A stretch of 64,000 bases of DNA from Apostichopus japonicus (GCF_037975245.1 NC_092568.1:31530501-31594500), one strand, 5' to 3'; counted from the first letter of the stretch, positions 46,838 to 53,772 are shown. Notes: generated from the letters alone by a model not told the origin. Numbers and translations are program-made.

Positions 46838-47795
46838 CCTCAATCATTCATATCTGCCTTGATTTTTACATTATAAATGTAATTATGTTTTTATGCAATA
46901 TATCTGATTGTTGTGTCAAGGCAAGAGACTGTTTACTGTATTATATCATATCGGGAACAAACTTTTTACACCAGCATAATCAAATTTAAGCAAGTGTAGA
47001 AATGAGAGAAATCCGTGCAAGACCCTTAATTTGTGCGAAATAACAATATTGAGTTTATTCTCTTAATTTTTTTGTTAACAAATACCCAAAACAAATGCTG
47101 ATCATTTATGTCGCGAAGTATGCAGCGCTCTGAAACAGGTTGTTGGATATTGGGAGCCCAAAGTGTGTGATCACTATGTAGAGTTTGGGCTTGATACTAC
47201 CACTGGGTATTTTCAAACTCAGTGGCAGATGTGGGTGTCAAGAAGTGCCTGCGATCGATTGACCCTCATTTAATATTAATGTTCCTTCGCAGATCGCATC
47301 ATTTCACCAGACACAACACCCGGGGCTCACCTTCCTGAAGATGATTGCGGCAGTGACGACGAAGACTGTACCACAGGGTCCGGAAGCCCTGACACAGGGA
47401 AAGATAAAAATGACAACTTCACGTTTACCACGACAACCAACATTCCTGTGAAGTCAAAGCCTAAAAGCCCAACGGCAGATGAAGGCGTCACAGAGGACGT
47501 GAAGAAGAATGACACAGTCAAAGGCTCTGGAGGCGGGCTGGACTTTCTAGCCCAGACTAGTCTGGTCCTGGGACTAGTCGCATCCGGAGCAATTCTTTTC
47601 ATCGTCTTTGTTTTAGTTTTATACAGATGTCGAAATAGAAACGAGGGATCATACCACATAAACGAGAGTAGAAACTACGACGAAGCGACCAGGACGTCAC
47701 TTCTCCCAACAACCACTCAGACAAATGGAGCAGTCCCTCCCAAGCCCAAACCTAAGCTACCGCCGGAGTACGCTACCAAGGAATGGTATGTATGA
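3124..47795 (+). CDS. NRXN: Neurexin (alpha-type), 3' part of gene, 14 exons
   Basis: Presynaptic single-pass adhesion receptor that in other animals binds neuroligins and related partners through its LNS domains. I joined 3124-3428, 4371-4532, 20975-21151, 24987-25235, 25778-26043, 28107-28228, 30915-31241, 38121-38873, 40068-40187, 41878-42101, 42382-42553, 43628-44037, 44452-44566 and 47293-47795. All have AG acceptors and GT donors, and after the two leading bases they sum to exactly 1300 codons plus TGA. Order in this partial protein: LNS2 (about 1-205), LNS3 (about 206-385), EGF2 (about 390-425), LNS4 (about 428-605), LNS5 (about 606-786), EGF3 (about 790-826), LNS6 (about 830-1020), stalk, transmembrane helix (about 1223-1243), tail to 1300. 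Domain order, the juxtamembrane RNRNEGSYHINESRNY segment (vertebrate RNRDEGSYHVDESRNY) and the EWYV end identify neurexin rather than CASPR. Signal peptide, LNS1 and EGF1 lie upstream of the window. Confidence 0.97.
4371..4532 (+). CDS. NRXN: Neurexin exon: middle of LNS2
   Basis: 162 nt, phase 0 to 0, acceptor ccttacag, donor GTAAGT. Residues 102-155 start IEVKVDDTLRAEDSTGG and end ENFFGNLQD. It matches the vertebrate stretch from VTISVDG to FMGCLKEV. The position of the conserved LNS cysteine (FMGC) is Asn here. Confidence 0.96.
6103..6486. mobile_element. Non-autonomous hAT-type MITE, 384 bp
   Basis: Ends are inverted: 5' CAGTGGCGGAGCTAGG and 3' complement CAGTGGCGGAGCGTCC (first 12 bases identical). 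It is flanked by a perfect 8-bp duplication TTGAGCGC at 6095-6102 and 6487-6494, the target-site length typical of hAT transposons. There is no transposase inside, so it would have been moved in trans. Confidence 0.85.
6776..7030 (+). mobile_element. tRNA-derived SINE, plus orientation
   Basis: The head resembles a tRNA: TTAGTTCAGTGGTAAGG (box A) and GAGTTTGAGTCACTCC (box B). A body follows with CTTTGATAAGCCAATGAGGC, and the tail is a (CATA)n-like microsatellite. The same sequence recurs in reverse at 58340-58575 with a better preserved head. Confidence 0.75.
8024..8271. repeat. Tandem duplication, period 124 bp
   Basis: Two nearly identical units (8024-8147 and 8148-8271), differing at a handful of bases, each ending TTCAATACCGCCCTCGTTAT. 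A recent duplication. Confidence 0.85.
9244..9605. repeat. Three diverged tandem units of about 150 bp
   Basis: Units start with ACCACGCACTTTCATAATGT, ACCAGGCACACTTTCATTAA and ACCAGGCACTTTCAGAATGT, each followed by GTCAAA..CCTTGAC. Confidence 0.65.
11327..11340. promoter_or_regulatory. RFX X-box-like palindrome
   Basis: GTTGCTATGGCAAC, 13 of 14 to consensus. Confidence 0.5.
11585..11598. promoter_or_regulatory. RFX X-box-like palindrome
   Basis: GTTACCATGACAAC, 13 of 14, only 244 bp from the previous site. Confidence 0.5.
12961..13003. repeat. (ACAT/ACAC)n microsatellite
   Basis: A run of ACACAC followed by about seven CATA units. Confidence 0.85.
13633..13985. repeat. Tandem duplication, period about 117 bp
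   Basis: AAGCTGAATCTATAAT..CCTACTGTAACTATTA and CATGTACATGCT recur; two full units and a partial third upstream. Confidence 0.65.
15621..15642. repeat. 22-nt palindrome
   Basis: ACCGTCAGAC-CA-GTCTGACGGT, with part of it (GTCAGACCAGTCTG) repeated directly afterwards. Confidence 0.75.
17092..17105. promoter_or_regulatory. RFX X-box-like palindrome
   Basis: ATTGCCATGGTAAC, 13 of 14 to consensus. Confidence 0.5.
17858..18085. mobile_element. Foldback copy of the EEDPARIET repeat family
   Basis: Two arms of about 55 bp in opposite orientation (AGTTGGCCTGAGGTTTCCAA... and its complement after an A-rich loop). The right arm continues into the same 3' region and TTTTA tail as at 33031-33473. A transcript would form a long hairpin. 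Confidence 0.7.
20610..20665. repeat. Interrupted (TA)n microsatellite
   Basis: TATATATAGACATATATATAG and similar interrupted AT dinucleotides. Confidence 0.8.
20975..21151 (+). CDS. NRXN: Neurexin exon: end of LNS2 and start of LNS3
   Basis: 177 nt, phase 0 to 0, acceptor gccctcttcag, donor GTAATA. Residues 156-214 finish LNS2 and cross the linker into LNS3 with LEPITFLTEDSFFLLPKWNA, nearly the vertebrate LDPITFETPESFISLPKWNA. The second LNS2 cysteine (vertebrate AFKC) is absent: the local sequence reads LDFSVHVV. Confidence 0.96.
21986..22145. repeat. Diverged tandem duplication, period about 107 bp
   Basis: TAGGTTACCGGTCATTTTGT and TAGGTTACCAGTTATTTTGT, each followed by a TACATAC/TACGTAG segment and GTGTCAGAA/GTATCAGAA. 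Confidence 0.55.
22258..22285. repeat. (AAT)n microsatellite
   Basis: Nine uninterrupted AAT units. Confidence 0.85.
24045..24140. repeat. Degenerate TATTGTATTG repeat
   Basis: Many ATTGTATTG/TATGGTATTG units over about 95 bp. Confidence 0.65.
24987..25235 (+). CDS. NRXN: Neurexin exon: LNS3 core
   Basis: 249 nt, phase 0 to 0, acceptor catccctag, donor GTAAGT. Residues 215-297 contain FFEFRTNEPNSVLMYNRG, ILNLGSGGI and NDGEWHSVRLTRKG, the usual LNS beta-strand signatures and the neurexin LNS3 order. The first residues (SNGDIFFEF) align to vertebrate KTGSISFDF. Confidence 0.96.
25778..26043 (+). CDS. NRXN: Neurexin exon: end of LNS3
   Basis: 266 nt, phase 0 in, two bases over. Residues 298-385 hold NLGDSLVVGGIN, GFVGCMRNLLME and the closing RPYC. 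The pair of cysteines (VGC and PYC) that forms the LNS3 disulfide is kept, unlike in LNS2. The donor is GTTAGT, slightly off consensus. Confidence 0.95.
26044..28106 (+). other. Neurexin intron between LNS3 and EGF2
   Basis: About 2 kb, AT-rich, with a G-rich run near 27.79 kb and a weaker X-box-like 14-mer at 26652-26665. I see no exon or mobile element with clear ends. Confidence 0.7.
28107..28228 (+). CDS. NRXN: Neurexin exon: EGF2
   Basis: 122 nt, phase 2 in and 1 out, acceptor gttctttgcag, donor GTAAAT. It encodes one EGF module with all six cysteines: CDLEPCRHGGICREGW, then FICDCTMTSYSGPTC. Vertebrate EGF-B reads CLSNPCKNNGMCRDGWNRY at this point, so the assignment is firm. Confidence 0.96.
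29299..29312. promoter_or_regulatory. RFX X-box-like palindrome
   Basis: GTTGCCAAGGTAAC, 13 of 14 to consensus, both half-sites intact. Confidence 0.5.
30668..30684. repeat. Poly-G run
   Basis: Uninterrupted G tract of about 17 bases. Similar runs lie near 3970, 60690 and 62350. Confidence 0.8.
30915..31241 (+). CDS. NRXN: Neurexin exon: N-terminal part of LNS4
   Basis: 327 nt, phase 1 in and 1 out, acceptor tttccttcag, donor GTAAGT. Residues 428-535 include VSFNGVSYVRVTLKRR, FFRFKTRFPEGMLVET and NNNWHSVHVVRQESTLMVTV. The vertebrate splice-site 3 insert with CIRINC has no counterpart within the exon. The intron immediately after carries a tandem duplication of the donor-side sequence. Confidence 0.95.
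31242..31349. repeat. 54-bp tandem duplication at the LNS4 donor
   Basis: AAGTATCGTCTGGCAGGAAG and AAGTATTGTCTGGTAGGAAA, each followed by GCAATTAGCAAAATGG. The first copy contains the working donor of the LNS4 exon; in the second the GT is lost (ATAAGTATTG). Confidence 0.75.
33031..33473 (-). mobile_element. Retroposon-like element with 13-bp target duplications
   Basis: Flanked by identical 13-mers ATCTTGTAAATCT at 33018-33030 and 33474-33486. In minus orientation it has a long pyrimidine-rich 5' part, a conserved 3' part (GGATCGAAACGTCAGGCCAA) and a (TTTTA)n tail. A frame of 133 codons covers most of it and ends EEDPARIETSGQLTFTHS; the end of that frame recurs in the copy at 17858-18085. 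Probably moved by LINE machinery; no reverse transcriptase of its own. Confidence 0.7.
37315..37360. repeat. 23-bp tandem duplication
   Basis: TACAGAATAATGGTATGACC occurs twice back to back. Confidence 0.7.
37540..37716. mobile_element. Diverged foldback copy of the EEDPARIET repeat family
   Basis: Left arm from AACTGTTAGCAAAATGTTTA through GGATCTTTTTCAGAGGCTG; right arm GCCTCTGAATAAGATCCTGC onward to TTACTTTTACACA. More mutated than the copy at 17.9 kb. Confidence 0.65.
38121..38873 (+). CDS. NRXN: Neurexin exon: end of LNS4 and whole LNS5
   Basis: 753 nt, the largest coding exon here, phase 1 to 1, acceptor gtccaaatag, donor GTGAGT. Residues 537-786 close LNS4 (GFIGQMEQFVYNS) and cover LNS5: FTFQTKEVFVSLQTPSTYPR, FHFKTTEPEGLIFFDRG, LNDNKWHEVWIF, ENLRVGGM, GYQGCFGSLEIN and the final EGC. 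The LNS5 disulfide pair (QGC and EGC) is kept. The vertebrate extra cysteines of LNS4 (LCKNGDIDYC) are missing. Confidence 0.96.
38874..40067 (+). other. Neurexin intron between LNS5 and EGF3
   Basis: 1.2 kb holding a roughly 37-bp minisatellite at about 39114-39300 and a run of C near 39990-40002. No exon seen. Confidence 0.7.
39114..39300. repeat. Minisatellite, about 37-bp unit, five copies
   Basis: Units of CTGCACTTCAACGTATAATT followed by GTAACCTTCATTGAC, with scattered substitutions. Confidence 0.8.
40068..40187 (+). CDS. NRXN: Neurexin exon: EGF3
   Basis: 120 nt, phase 1 to 1, acceptor tttctctccag, donor GTAAGC. Six-cysteine EGF module: FCNEDVCDNGGLCLAGW then VTCDCSATSFTGKNCSE, matching vertebrate EGF-C (TCQEDSCSNQGVCLQQW). 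It leaves one base over, which decides the acceptor used by the LNS6 exon. Confidence 0.95.
40314..40600 (-). mobile_element. LINE 3' end (L2-like) with reverse-transcriptase C-terminus remnant
   Basis: On the minus strand a frame reads YGYGSLEYPGSYLWNKLPDH, the usual C-terminal pattern of CR1/L2-group reverse transcriptases (AAPxLWNxLPxxI), then a stop, then GTAAAGTGCCTTGAGCAGTG, TATATAAGTCTCATTTATTA and a (TTA)n tail. The 5' part is missing, as usual for truncated LINEs. Confidence 0.7.
41326..41346. repeat. (GA)n microsatellite
   Basis: Eleven GA dinucleotides, about 100 bp upstream of the candidate internal promoter. Confidence 0.8.
41436..41627 (+). promoter_or_regulatory. Candidate internal (beta-type) neurexin promoter
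   Basis: A TATAAAG box lies at 41436-41442. At 41562-41572 is GCCGCCATCTT-like sequence, the reverse complement of the YY1 consensus AAGATGGCGGC, an element common near animal transcription starts. A short out-of-frame upstream ATG frame opens at 41591. It directly precedes a reading frame that starts with a signal-peptide-like sequence. These are motif matches only; a chance origin is possible. Confidence 0.3.
41628..41726 (+). CDS. Candidate first coding exon of a short beta-type neurexin
   Basis: ATG in context acaaaATGc opens 33 codons, MQTVMKRDTLLSLSGPEM then SIAAMYTVLWVLTAA, followed by a good GTATGT donor in phase 0. The sequence has a basic n-region and a hydrophobic core, as a signal peptide needs. 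Joined to the acceptor at 41897/41898 (phase 0) it continues in frame with VHVSSFTTASITF of LNS6, giving a predicted 500-residue short neurexin with LNS6, stalk, membrane helix and tail. The layout matches vertebrate beta-neurexin. It is inferred from frame and motifs only; the frame could be chance. Confidence 0.4.
41878..42101 (+). CDS. NRXN: Neurexin exon: start of LNS6
   Basis: Residues 828-901: FTPFNQVHVSSFTTAS, ITFAFGAAGG, MGFVTTSEDAVLMRID, DDYIEMEI. Vertebrate LNS6 has TYIFSKGGG and IGFSTVQKEAVLVRVD. Two acceptors are possible: ttctttttgcacgag before 41878 and ccctttaaccag before 41898. Only 41878 agrees with the phase of the EGF3 exon, so I chose it for the alpha form; 41898 fits a phase-0 upstream exon. 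The donor GTAAGG follows 42101, phase 0. Confidence 0.9.
42382..42553 (+). CDS. NRXN: Neurexin exon: LNS6 core up to splice site 4
   Basis: 172 nt, phase 0 in and 1 out, donor GTGAGC. Residues 902-958 contain GKLVVVYNFGTEDI, INNGEYHVVHFFRKGANATL and end HAYPR(G). Vertebrate LNS6 reads FNVGTDDI, INDGKYHVVRF and RYPAG. The NAT glycosylation sequon is conserved. The exon ends exactly where vertebrate splice site 4 lies. Confidence 0.96.
42554..43627 (+). other. Intron at the splice-site-4 position
   Basis: In vertebrates the 30-residue SS4 exon lies here and tunes neuroligin binding. I searched all frames for a phase 1-1 exon of similar kind and found none I can support, so either this gene lacks SS4 or the exon has diverged. 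Confidence 0.6.
43628..44037 (+). CDS. NRXN: Neurexin exon: end of LNS6 and stalk
   Basis: 410 nt, phase 1 in, 0 out, acceptor attaacaaaag, donor GTACGT. Begins GRQAQHFNKQQIINIGG (vertebrate GRQLTIFNSQATIIIGG), retaining the Asn that helps bind calcium. Next comes an insertion with SRRRKRRAVERS at 43690-43725, then FEGQLSGISYNEIRPLDIAA (vertebrate [20 protein letters not shown]). The rest is a Ser/Thr/Pro-rich stalk. Confidence 0.95.
44452..44566 (+). CDS. NRXN: Neurexin exon: stalk with first cysteine loop
   Basis: 115 nt, phase 0 in and 1 out, acceptor tatttatcag, donor GTGAGT. It encodes IMPTADGIHEVDGRNIF and then CITDDDEGC (44518-44544), a short acidic loop between two cysteines reminiscent of the vertebrate stalk loop CPSDDEDIDPC. 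A second such loop is in the next exon. Confidence 0.88.
45163..45215. repeat. Short tandem duplication
   Basis: ACTTCTTACAGAAGTTGATCC and ACTTCCTACAGAAGTTGATC in direct orientation. Confidence 0.55.
45398..45409 (+). CDS. Candidate 12-nt neurexin microexon
   Basis: ATGCAACTGCAG sits between a strong pyrimidine tract ending cactcag and a GTATAA donor. With the flanking exons (both phase 1) it would add four residues in frame, N-A-T-A, changing SPN-RII to SPNATADRII and introducing an NAT sequon. Microexons are common in neuronal genes, but this one rests on splice motifs and phase alone. Confidence 0.35.
46350..46458 (-). mobile_element. LINE 3' tail, same family as 40314-40600
   Basis: Shares the (AAT)n end, GCCAAATCAGTAGACAAAAG, TCACTGCTCAAGGTGCTTTA and AAATTAATTTACATAAGAAC with the 40.3-kb copy in the same orientation. 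Shorter and diverged. Confidence 0.65.
46770..46833. repeat. (TA)n microsatellite
   Basis: Two long TA runs separated by short interruptions. Confidence 0.85.
47293..47795 (+). CDS. NRXN: Neurexin last exon: second Cys loop, membrane helix, cytoplasmic tail
   Basis: Acceptor gttccttcgcag; stop TGA at 47793-47795. Begins RIISPDTTPGAHLPEDD, then CGSDDEDC (47346-47369) and a TTGSGSP Ser-Gly segment that could carry heparan sulfate, as the vertebrate site just after its cysteine loop does. The helix LVLGLVASGAILFIVFVLVL is at about 47559-47621. The tail keeps the band-4.1-binding juxtamembrane stretch, then a proline-lysine run (PPKPKPKLPPE), and ends KEWYV, a class II PDZ ligand like vertebrate KEYYV. 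Confidence 0.97.
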
Positions 47796-49380
47796 GACGG
47801 GGATGCCGGCAGTAGTCGACAAGTCTAGGAAATATTAAAGCCAGCCTTGATAAGAAGACAGAAGAAGAAGGAGAGGAAGAAACAGACCAGTTTGGACAAA
47901 TGTCATAAATACAACTTAGGCAAAATTAAACTACAAAAAAGTTCACAGTATTACCAATTGGAGGCAGGAACTTGCGTATAGAATCGAATCTAATTTAGTT
48001 TACGGTCCTAGCACAGAATATGTGCAAAAGTGTAAAGGAATAGGCTTGACAATTGTAAAGTCTGCAGATGAATATACAGAGACAAAATTAATTGCAACAG
48101 TTACTGCAGTGATGTAAATTTATTTTTTTGATTCATAGTCTTGTCATTTTTCTCATATAAGTTATCTTCTCATTTGGATATTATTTCTTTCTTCTTTCTC
48201 AATATATTAGACAATAGTTATGATAAAAAGCATACAAATTTTGGAATGTATGTAAACAGGCAGTCAGGTAAACTGTGTATGAATATTTCGATCACGTAAA
48301 ATAAGTATCGTAAGGGCAAGATACAGTGTTTACATTCCTATATGTGCAAAAGCTTTGAAAATGGGGGCTGGAATCTCTAATAGAAGCTGAAGGCCTATTG
48401 CAAATGAAATAACAAAGCGTTTTCCTTTAAAGAAGTGGTACCATTTTTCATTTCTTAGAAAATACGTCACTCCTTATTTGTTGGGTGAGGGGAGGGGTGT
48501 GTGGTTATTTGTAACTTTCAAAATGTCCATTGTAGGCTCTATGCTGCTTGCTAAAACATTTCATAATGTAACTCAGGAAATATCCTGTCGTTTTGTTCCC
48601 TTCTTTGTCTTTCTTTCTTTCTTTATTTCTTTTGTAATTCATTGCAAAGTTTTCAGAGTTGATTTGCTCACATATTTGCCTGAAAAAGAAGGGATGTTCA
48701 GTGTTTGGTTTGTATTGCCGATGATTTCCAATATTTCAAGTGTCATTTCTAAGAATCATGTAAAATACTAGCTTGTAAGCACAAGATATGACTTGATGGT
48801 AAATAAGCTAATATTTATCAACAGGTCATAGCATGTTATGCCTCAGGCAGACTGGTCTCATATCATGAAATATGTCTGCAAAGTTTTTAGCACAGCATGA
48901 AGGCATTTTAGTCATGGAAAATGATAACCAGATTAAACACATGGTTCCATCTGCGATAGGTAAGAGGACCTGTTTTGTCACTTTGACTGTAAGCCATGAA
49001 TAAGACCACATTAACTATTACATTTTTATATCATATCTTTTTCCACCATGATTTATATCGATCTTGATCTAGTTCTCAGCATGTCTCAAGTTGGTTCATT
49101 TACACTTTCAGACTCTGTGAATAAGTAACATTTGGTGATTTGATGTGTTTAGTTTTAATGCTGGGAAACAAATTTGATGTGAGACCATTGGTTACAATGG
49201 GAGGGACCCTGCGTACTTCTCTGTACACCACCTGAGGCTGACAGTCCATTTATTTACAAATTATGCAAAGCTTACAAATCAGCAGAAATTAATACCGAGA
49301 CAACTTGTGGCACAGACATGTTCTTGTTTCCTGTCTTACCTGATCATCCAATTGGATTAATAAAATAGCTTATATTATAA
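47796..49380 (+). other. Neurexin 3' untranslated region (extent uncertain)
   Basis: AT-rich, no reading frame of note. The first AATAAA after the stop is at 49359-49364; later ones lie near 49.997 and 50.64 kb. The true cleavage site cannot be fixed from sequence alone. Confidence 0.5.
49359..49364 (+). terminator. Candidate polyadenylation signal for neurexin
   Basis: First canonical AATAAA hexamer downstream of the neurexin stop codon, 1.56 kb away. Neurexin 3'UTRs are often long in other animals, so later signals may also be used. Confidence 0.35.
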
Positions 49381-49432
49381 TCTTTGGGTTCTAGCTACAC
49401 CAAGTTAGTGCTTTGGTCATCTAGCTACACAA

Positions 49433-49680
49433 GTTAGTTGTCCTCCATAGCAGTGTAACATGTCCACCATAGCAGTGTCAAATGTCCTCCATAGCAGTGT
49501 AACATGTCCTCCCATGGCAGTGTAACATGTCCTCCATAACAGTGTAACATGTCCACCATAGCAGTGTAACATGTCCTCCCATAGCAGTGTAACATGCCCA
49601 CCCATGGCAGTGTAACATGTCCTCCATAGCAGTGTAACATGTCCTCCATAGCAGTGTAACATGTCCACCCATGGCAGTGT
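49433..49680. repeat. Minisatellite, about 22-bp unit, eleven copies
   Basis: Unit GTCCTCCATAGCAGTGTAAC plus AT, with CCACC/CCTCCC and CATAG/CATGG variants. Three minus-strand frames across it (CYGGHVTLLW-like) are artefacts of the repeat. Confidence 0.9.
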
Positions 49681-51525
49681 ACTCTCTACTGCTTTATTTC
49701 TTAAACCATTTGCAATGTTTTGATTTCAGCTTTCTTTTACTTTCATGTATTTGGGTCTTGTCTTTCTATCTGTACAGTGTATATACAATAATTATAGATG
49801 ACAATGGGTGTTTATCATTTTATTTCTTGCCGGTTATGTATTAAACGATTGAGCAAGTGTTTTATCAATCAGTCGTCCCATATTAATCCGTTGGTTAATC
49901 ATTAATCCGTTATGGCCATTGACTAATCATTAATCAGAAGGCTGACCCGTGCACTAATGGTGATGTATTTAGCTGGTCATTGACATATTGCTGGTGCAAT
50001 AAAGGCAGCTGGTCCTTTATTATACTGCTAGTGTAATGTTAAGGCAGATTAATCAGTTAAGTTTCTTTTCTTTTATAATTTTTACCAAATCTACTGAGTA
50101 TTAATCAAAATAACATTACAATTAATCAGTATGAGGTTTTGTTTACCGCCAAATAAATTATTATGTTATGAACAAGTATATTTAAAGGCTATAATCAGTT
50201 CTCAGCATTCGGTTGAAATTATTAAAGAGGTTGATATTTACTTCATTCTACGACATGAAAGTACTTGACTAGCCAAACGATTGAACTACATCGTTAGAGG
50301 AACAATTTTAGTCGTGGCAAAGATGATTGAACATTTATGGAAACTAATTCAAGAAAATGGCTTGAAATAAGCAGATCCTTCAAACGTTTTTGACTACTAT
50401 GACAAGGGTAAATGATGTATAGATCGGTTGATCCGTATTCAACGAGCAGATCTTGAAATTGGGGGTTGTATCGTTTACTGCACATTACAAATTCTATGTA
50501 AGTTCTTTCATCCGGTCTGAATCTTTTAATCAGCAATTGTAATCTTTCAAGTTTCTGCAATATACTGAAAAAGTTGGAAGTATTAATCATGATGACATTT
50601 ATGTTACTATTTTATGATATACGTCATTCTCTAAAAGTAAAATAAAATGCAAGAGACTTTGTAACAAAATGCTCAGTGAAATCGATCATTAAATGAGTCT
50701 TGTCCTAGTCTAGCAGATTTAAAGGACACATATATGGGCAGCATTATATGGCCAATAAGTCATGTGTTTATTAGAAGACGGTCTATCTGTGTAGGTACTT
50801 ATAAGAATTATCTTCTAAGATATTTGTAGCATCTCACTTTTAGGTGGATATACTTGTTGACTTTTCAGAACAAAATGAAAATATGTTTAATTTTGGTTAA
50901 TTGTTATTTGCATTAGTTCTGCTGTGTTGAATTTATTGTCCATCATCATGTTACTGTGAGAATAACTTGTACTTCTTGTTCTTATGCTCTTAACAATGAC
51001 TGAATAATTTATATCTCTTCTGTAATTAATTAGTTTCACTTGCCAAACTGCCGTGTTAATGATATGTGCATCAATGTGTGCAATAGCTGAATTTAACTGG
51101 CCTAGTCCTAGCTTTATTATCCAATGTATAATCAGACTATAAGCCTAGACCCAATGCATTGCATGTATAGGCTAAGGGGAGAAAATTACTAGTCACAGGG
51201 GAGCATACATTCAAAATTGACAACTCCAGACAAAATATGTTCTTCTTGTCACAATTCTTCCCCCCCACCCCTCCTTCCCCCACCCTACTTTTGCCTGACT
51301 TGGTGGGAATCATGCATAGATTAAGTTATTAAATATCAAATCACCACCTTCCAAAGTAGGTGCATTGAATGTTGGCAGTGATGCAATCAATATTGTCAAA
51401 AATTTTTAACGAATCAAACCCTCTACTCCTTTCTTACACATCATAGTAGTCAGTAGTAGTATATGACCTGTTGTAGACCTGTAATATTCAGCTATTTGGA
51501 ATTTGCATATAAAACTATAAGATCA

Positions 51526-51606
51526 ACCTAAGTTTTGTTAAATATTCAAAAGAACATGTTATAACCAACGTAAGTTTTGTTGAATATTCAAAAGAACATG
51601 TTATGG
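51526..51606. repeat. 42-bp tandem duplication
   Basis: GTAAGTTTTGTTGAATATTC and CTAAGTTTTGTTAAATATTC, both followed by AAAAGAACATGTTAT. Confidence 0.75.
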
Positions 51607-52832
51607 AAAAACCTTGATTAGTTATGCTACATGTACCTCCAAACGAATATTGCGGTCAAACTATAAACCTTGATCATGTATCATTTTAGGCATCAAAATT
51701 TTCTTGATTCTCATGAATCAATTGTTTTAATACCTGTAATTATGTCGCTTTGGAATTTATAATTGTTGATGTAAAAAACCAGTGACAGGAATACCTGCTT
51801 CTGGTGTCATGGTATTGGCTATGCAAGAACACAAGTAGTTTTGTAATTAGAGATAATATAAAATTAAAAAAAGCATTTATTCTGGTTTTTTGTGGTGTCA
51901 TAAATGTTTCTATCTAGGGTAGAATAATAGTTGCAAAGTTTATCAAAATATCTTTTTAAATGTTAGGGTGGAATCATATGTAGATACAAAAGTATAACAG
52001 TTTAACTACAAATTTACATTTAGAAACTCATTCAACTTTTTTTTTAAAAGTTAACAAGTTGTTGACAGGATTATAGTTATCCCAAACCTTTAACTGCTAA
52101 TCCATTAAGACATGTTCTAAGTGGGGCCTATAATCTGATTGGGAAAGTTCTATTGATATTTGTCATCTTTTTAAAATGTAATACGCTTGAAAATTGTCAA
52201 CCTGGAAAATTATATTTTCTATGATCGTTCACTTCATAAAAGTTGAGCAAACCTCTATCATCTGTGATCTCTAACATGATTGATTGCATACCGTATTCTA
52301 GAGATCCCTCCCCTTGTCATCAGCTAATAAGATTATACAGAGAGGTGAGAGTAAATTTAGACAATGGCAAGTAAAACATGATGAGGCCAGGATTAAAAAA
52401 CTGCTACCAAGATAATAGAACACGTTTCCTGGGTTAATAAATGGATCATCTGTGAATAGTCGTGGCATGAGCTGAGGTACCAGTATTACTATGTCTAAAC
52501 AATTTGTCCAAAGTGGTTGAGAATTACTTCTTACAAACGAATTAGTATGCCCCTTTAATAGATAGGGGAGGTGAGGCAGGTGTGGGGTGGGGGGGATGAG
52601 GGGTGATTCATCATTCTTATCCAAGGATTCATATACATCATATTGAGTTCATGTCGTAATGACAATCATAGCATGAATATACTTATAGTCAATCTTTTGT
52701 GGTCAGTTTAAAAACTAAGAATGCCCTTGCTCTTTGTTATCAGCTTACTAAGTGGGTGAACCTGAGTGCTCTTGCATGTTGTACAGGGCAAACCTAACCA
52801 GTTATACATTCCATATCATTTCTAAGTGTTGC

Positions 52833-52930
52833 CCAAATCACCCAAGATGGTGCCTGGGTAGAAAAAAAAAACCTGGCTTGATCCACTTTAATCTTTATCC
52901 CTTTGCATTAAATTTGAGACCATCGATATG
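52833..52930 (+). repeat. Dispersed repeat, copy 1
   Basis: CACCCAAGATGGTGCCTGGG, an A-run, GGCTTGATCCACTTTAATCT and CCCTTTGCATTAAATTTGAG recur inverted at 59223-59318. The family is unknown to me. Confidence 0.6.
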
Positions 52931-52979
52931 ACGCACTTAGCAGTCTACACTCTTAAATGTTACTGCATATAGCACGGAC

Positions 52980-53098
52980 TGCACTGCACATTACACACTG
53001 CACTTTGCACACGATACTGCACATTGCGCACTTGACTACAAATTGCACACTATTCTGTAAATTGCACACTACACATTTCACAGTGTACACTACACTTT
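52980..53098. repeat. Degenerate TGCACATTACAC-type repeat
   Basis: Short units such as CTGCACATTACACA, CTGCACATTGCGCA and AAATTGCACACTA follow each other with no fixed period. Confidence 0.55.
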
Positions 53099-53734
53099 AT
53101 GTAATATGGAACTCACTTTGTTAAAAGATATGCAACCTTTCTAATTTATATTTACAAAATAGGTGCGTCAGAACTCAGAAGTATTCAAAATAATTTTTAT
53201 GAAGCAATTTAATAGATTTATACATTTGGTCAGAATTTTGGTCAAACTGCAGGCAATTATTTCAAGTTTCCTGGTGAATTTGATAAATATGTGTTTTTAA
53301 ATTGTGACTGGTATAGTTACTTTAGCCAGTAAACATTTATTCCCGCCATTATTGTTTCAGACTGATTTCCATTCATTAGTTAACTTGTTACTTGGTTGTC
53401 AACAAGTATCTTTCCACATTTCCGATTCGCGAGTAACTCCAAATACATTGTGGATGTCACTGTATAGCAGGAGATTCCCAGCAAACTAAGACTACTGTCA
53501 TTTACATGATTCTAACAGCGCATCACTGTGCATGTCATAGCTTCTGTTATAGGTTAAGAAAAAGCATACATCTAAGAAATTGGCAAGAAATCTCTGGGTT
53601 TTCATGATTTCTCATTTTTCAATAAGTGATTTATTTAAATTCACGCCGTCATGGATATACATGAACTTTCAATGAATTACTCTCCTATTTCATTTAACCA
53701 GAGAGATTTATTCCACATCGTGAAAAAGAAATTT

Positions 53735-53735
53735 A

Positions 53736-53769
<34 letters not shown>

Positions 53770-53772
53770 ATT
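53735..53772. repeat. (TA)n microsatellite
   Basis: TA run with a single CATA interruption. Confidence 0.8.

Larger units (their letters stand above)
44567..47292 (+). other. Neurexin intron in the stalk
   Basis: 2.7 kb with a candidate 12-nt microexon at 45398-45409, a (CATT)n tract near 45.32 kb, a short tandem duplication near 45.17-45.22 kb, a LINE 3' tail at 46350-46458 and a long (TA)n tract at 46770-46833. Confidence 0.7.

Noticed and set aside
49417-49672. Three overlapping minus-strand frames of 64-83 codons
   Set aside because: They are readings of a 22-bp minisatellite in three frames.
50294-50590. 98-codon minus-strand frame
   Set aside because: Looks protein-like in places but resembles no family I know and has no splice or promoter context.
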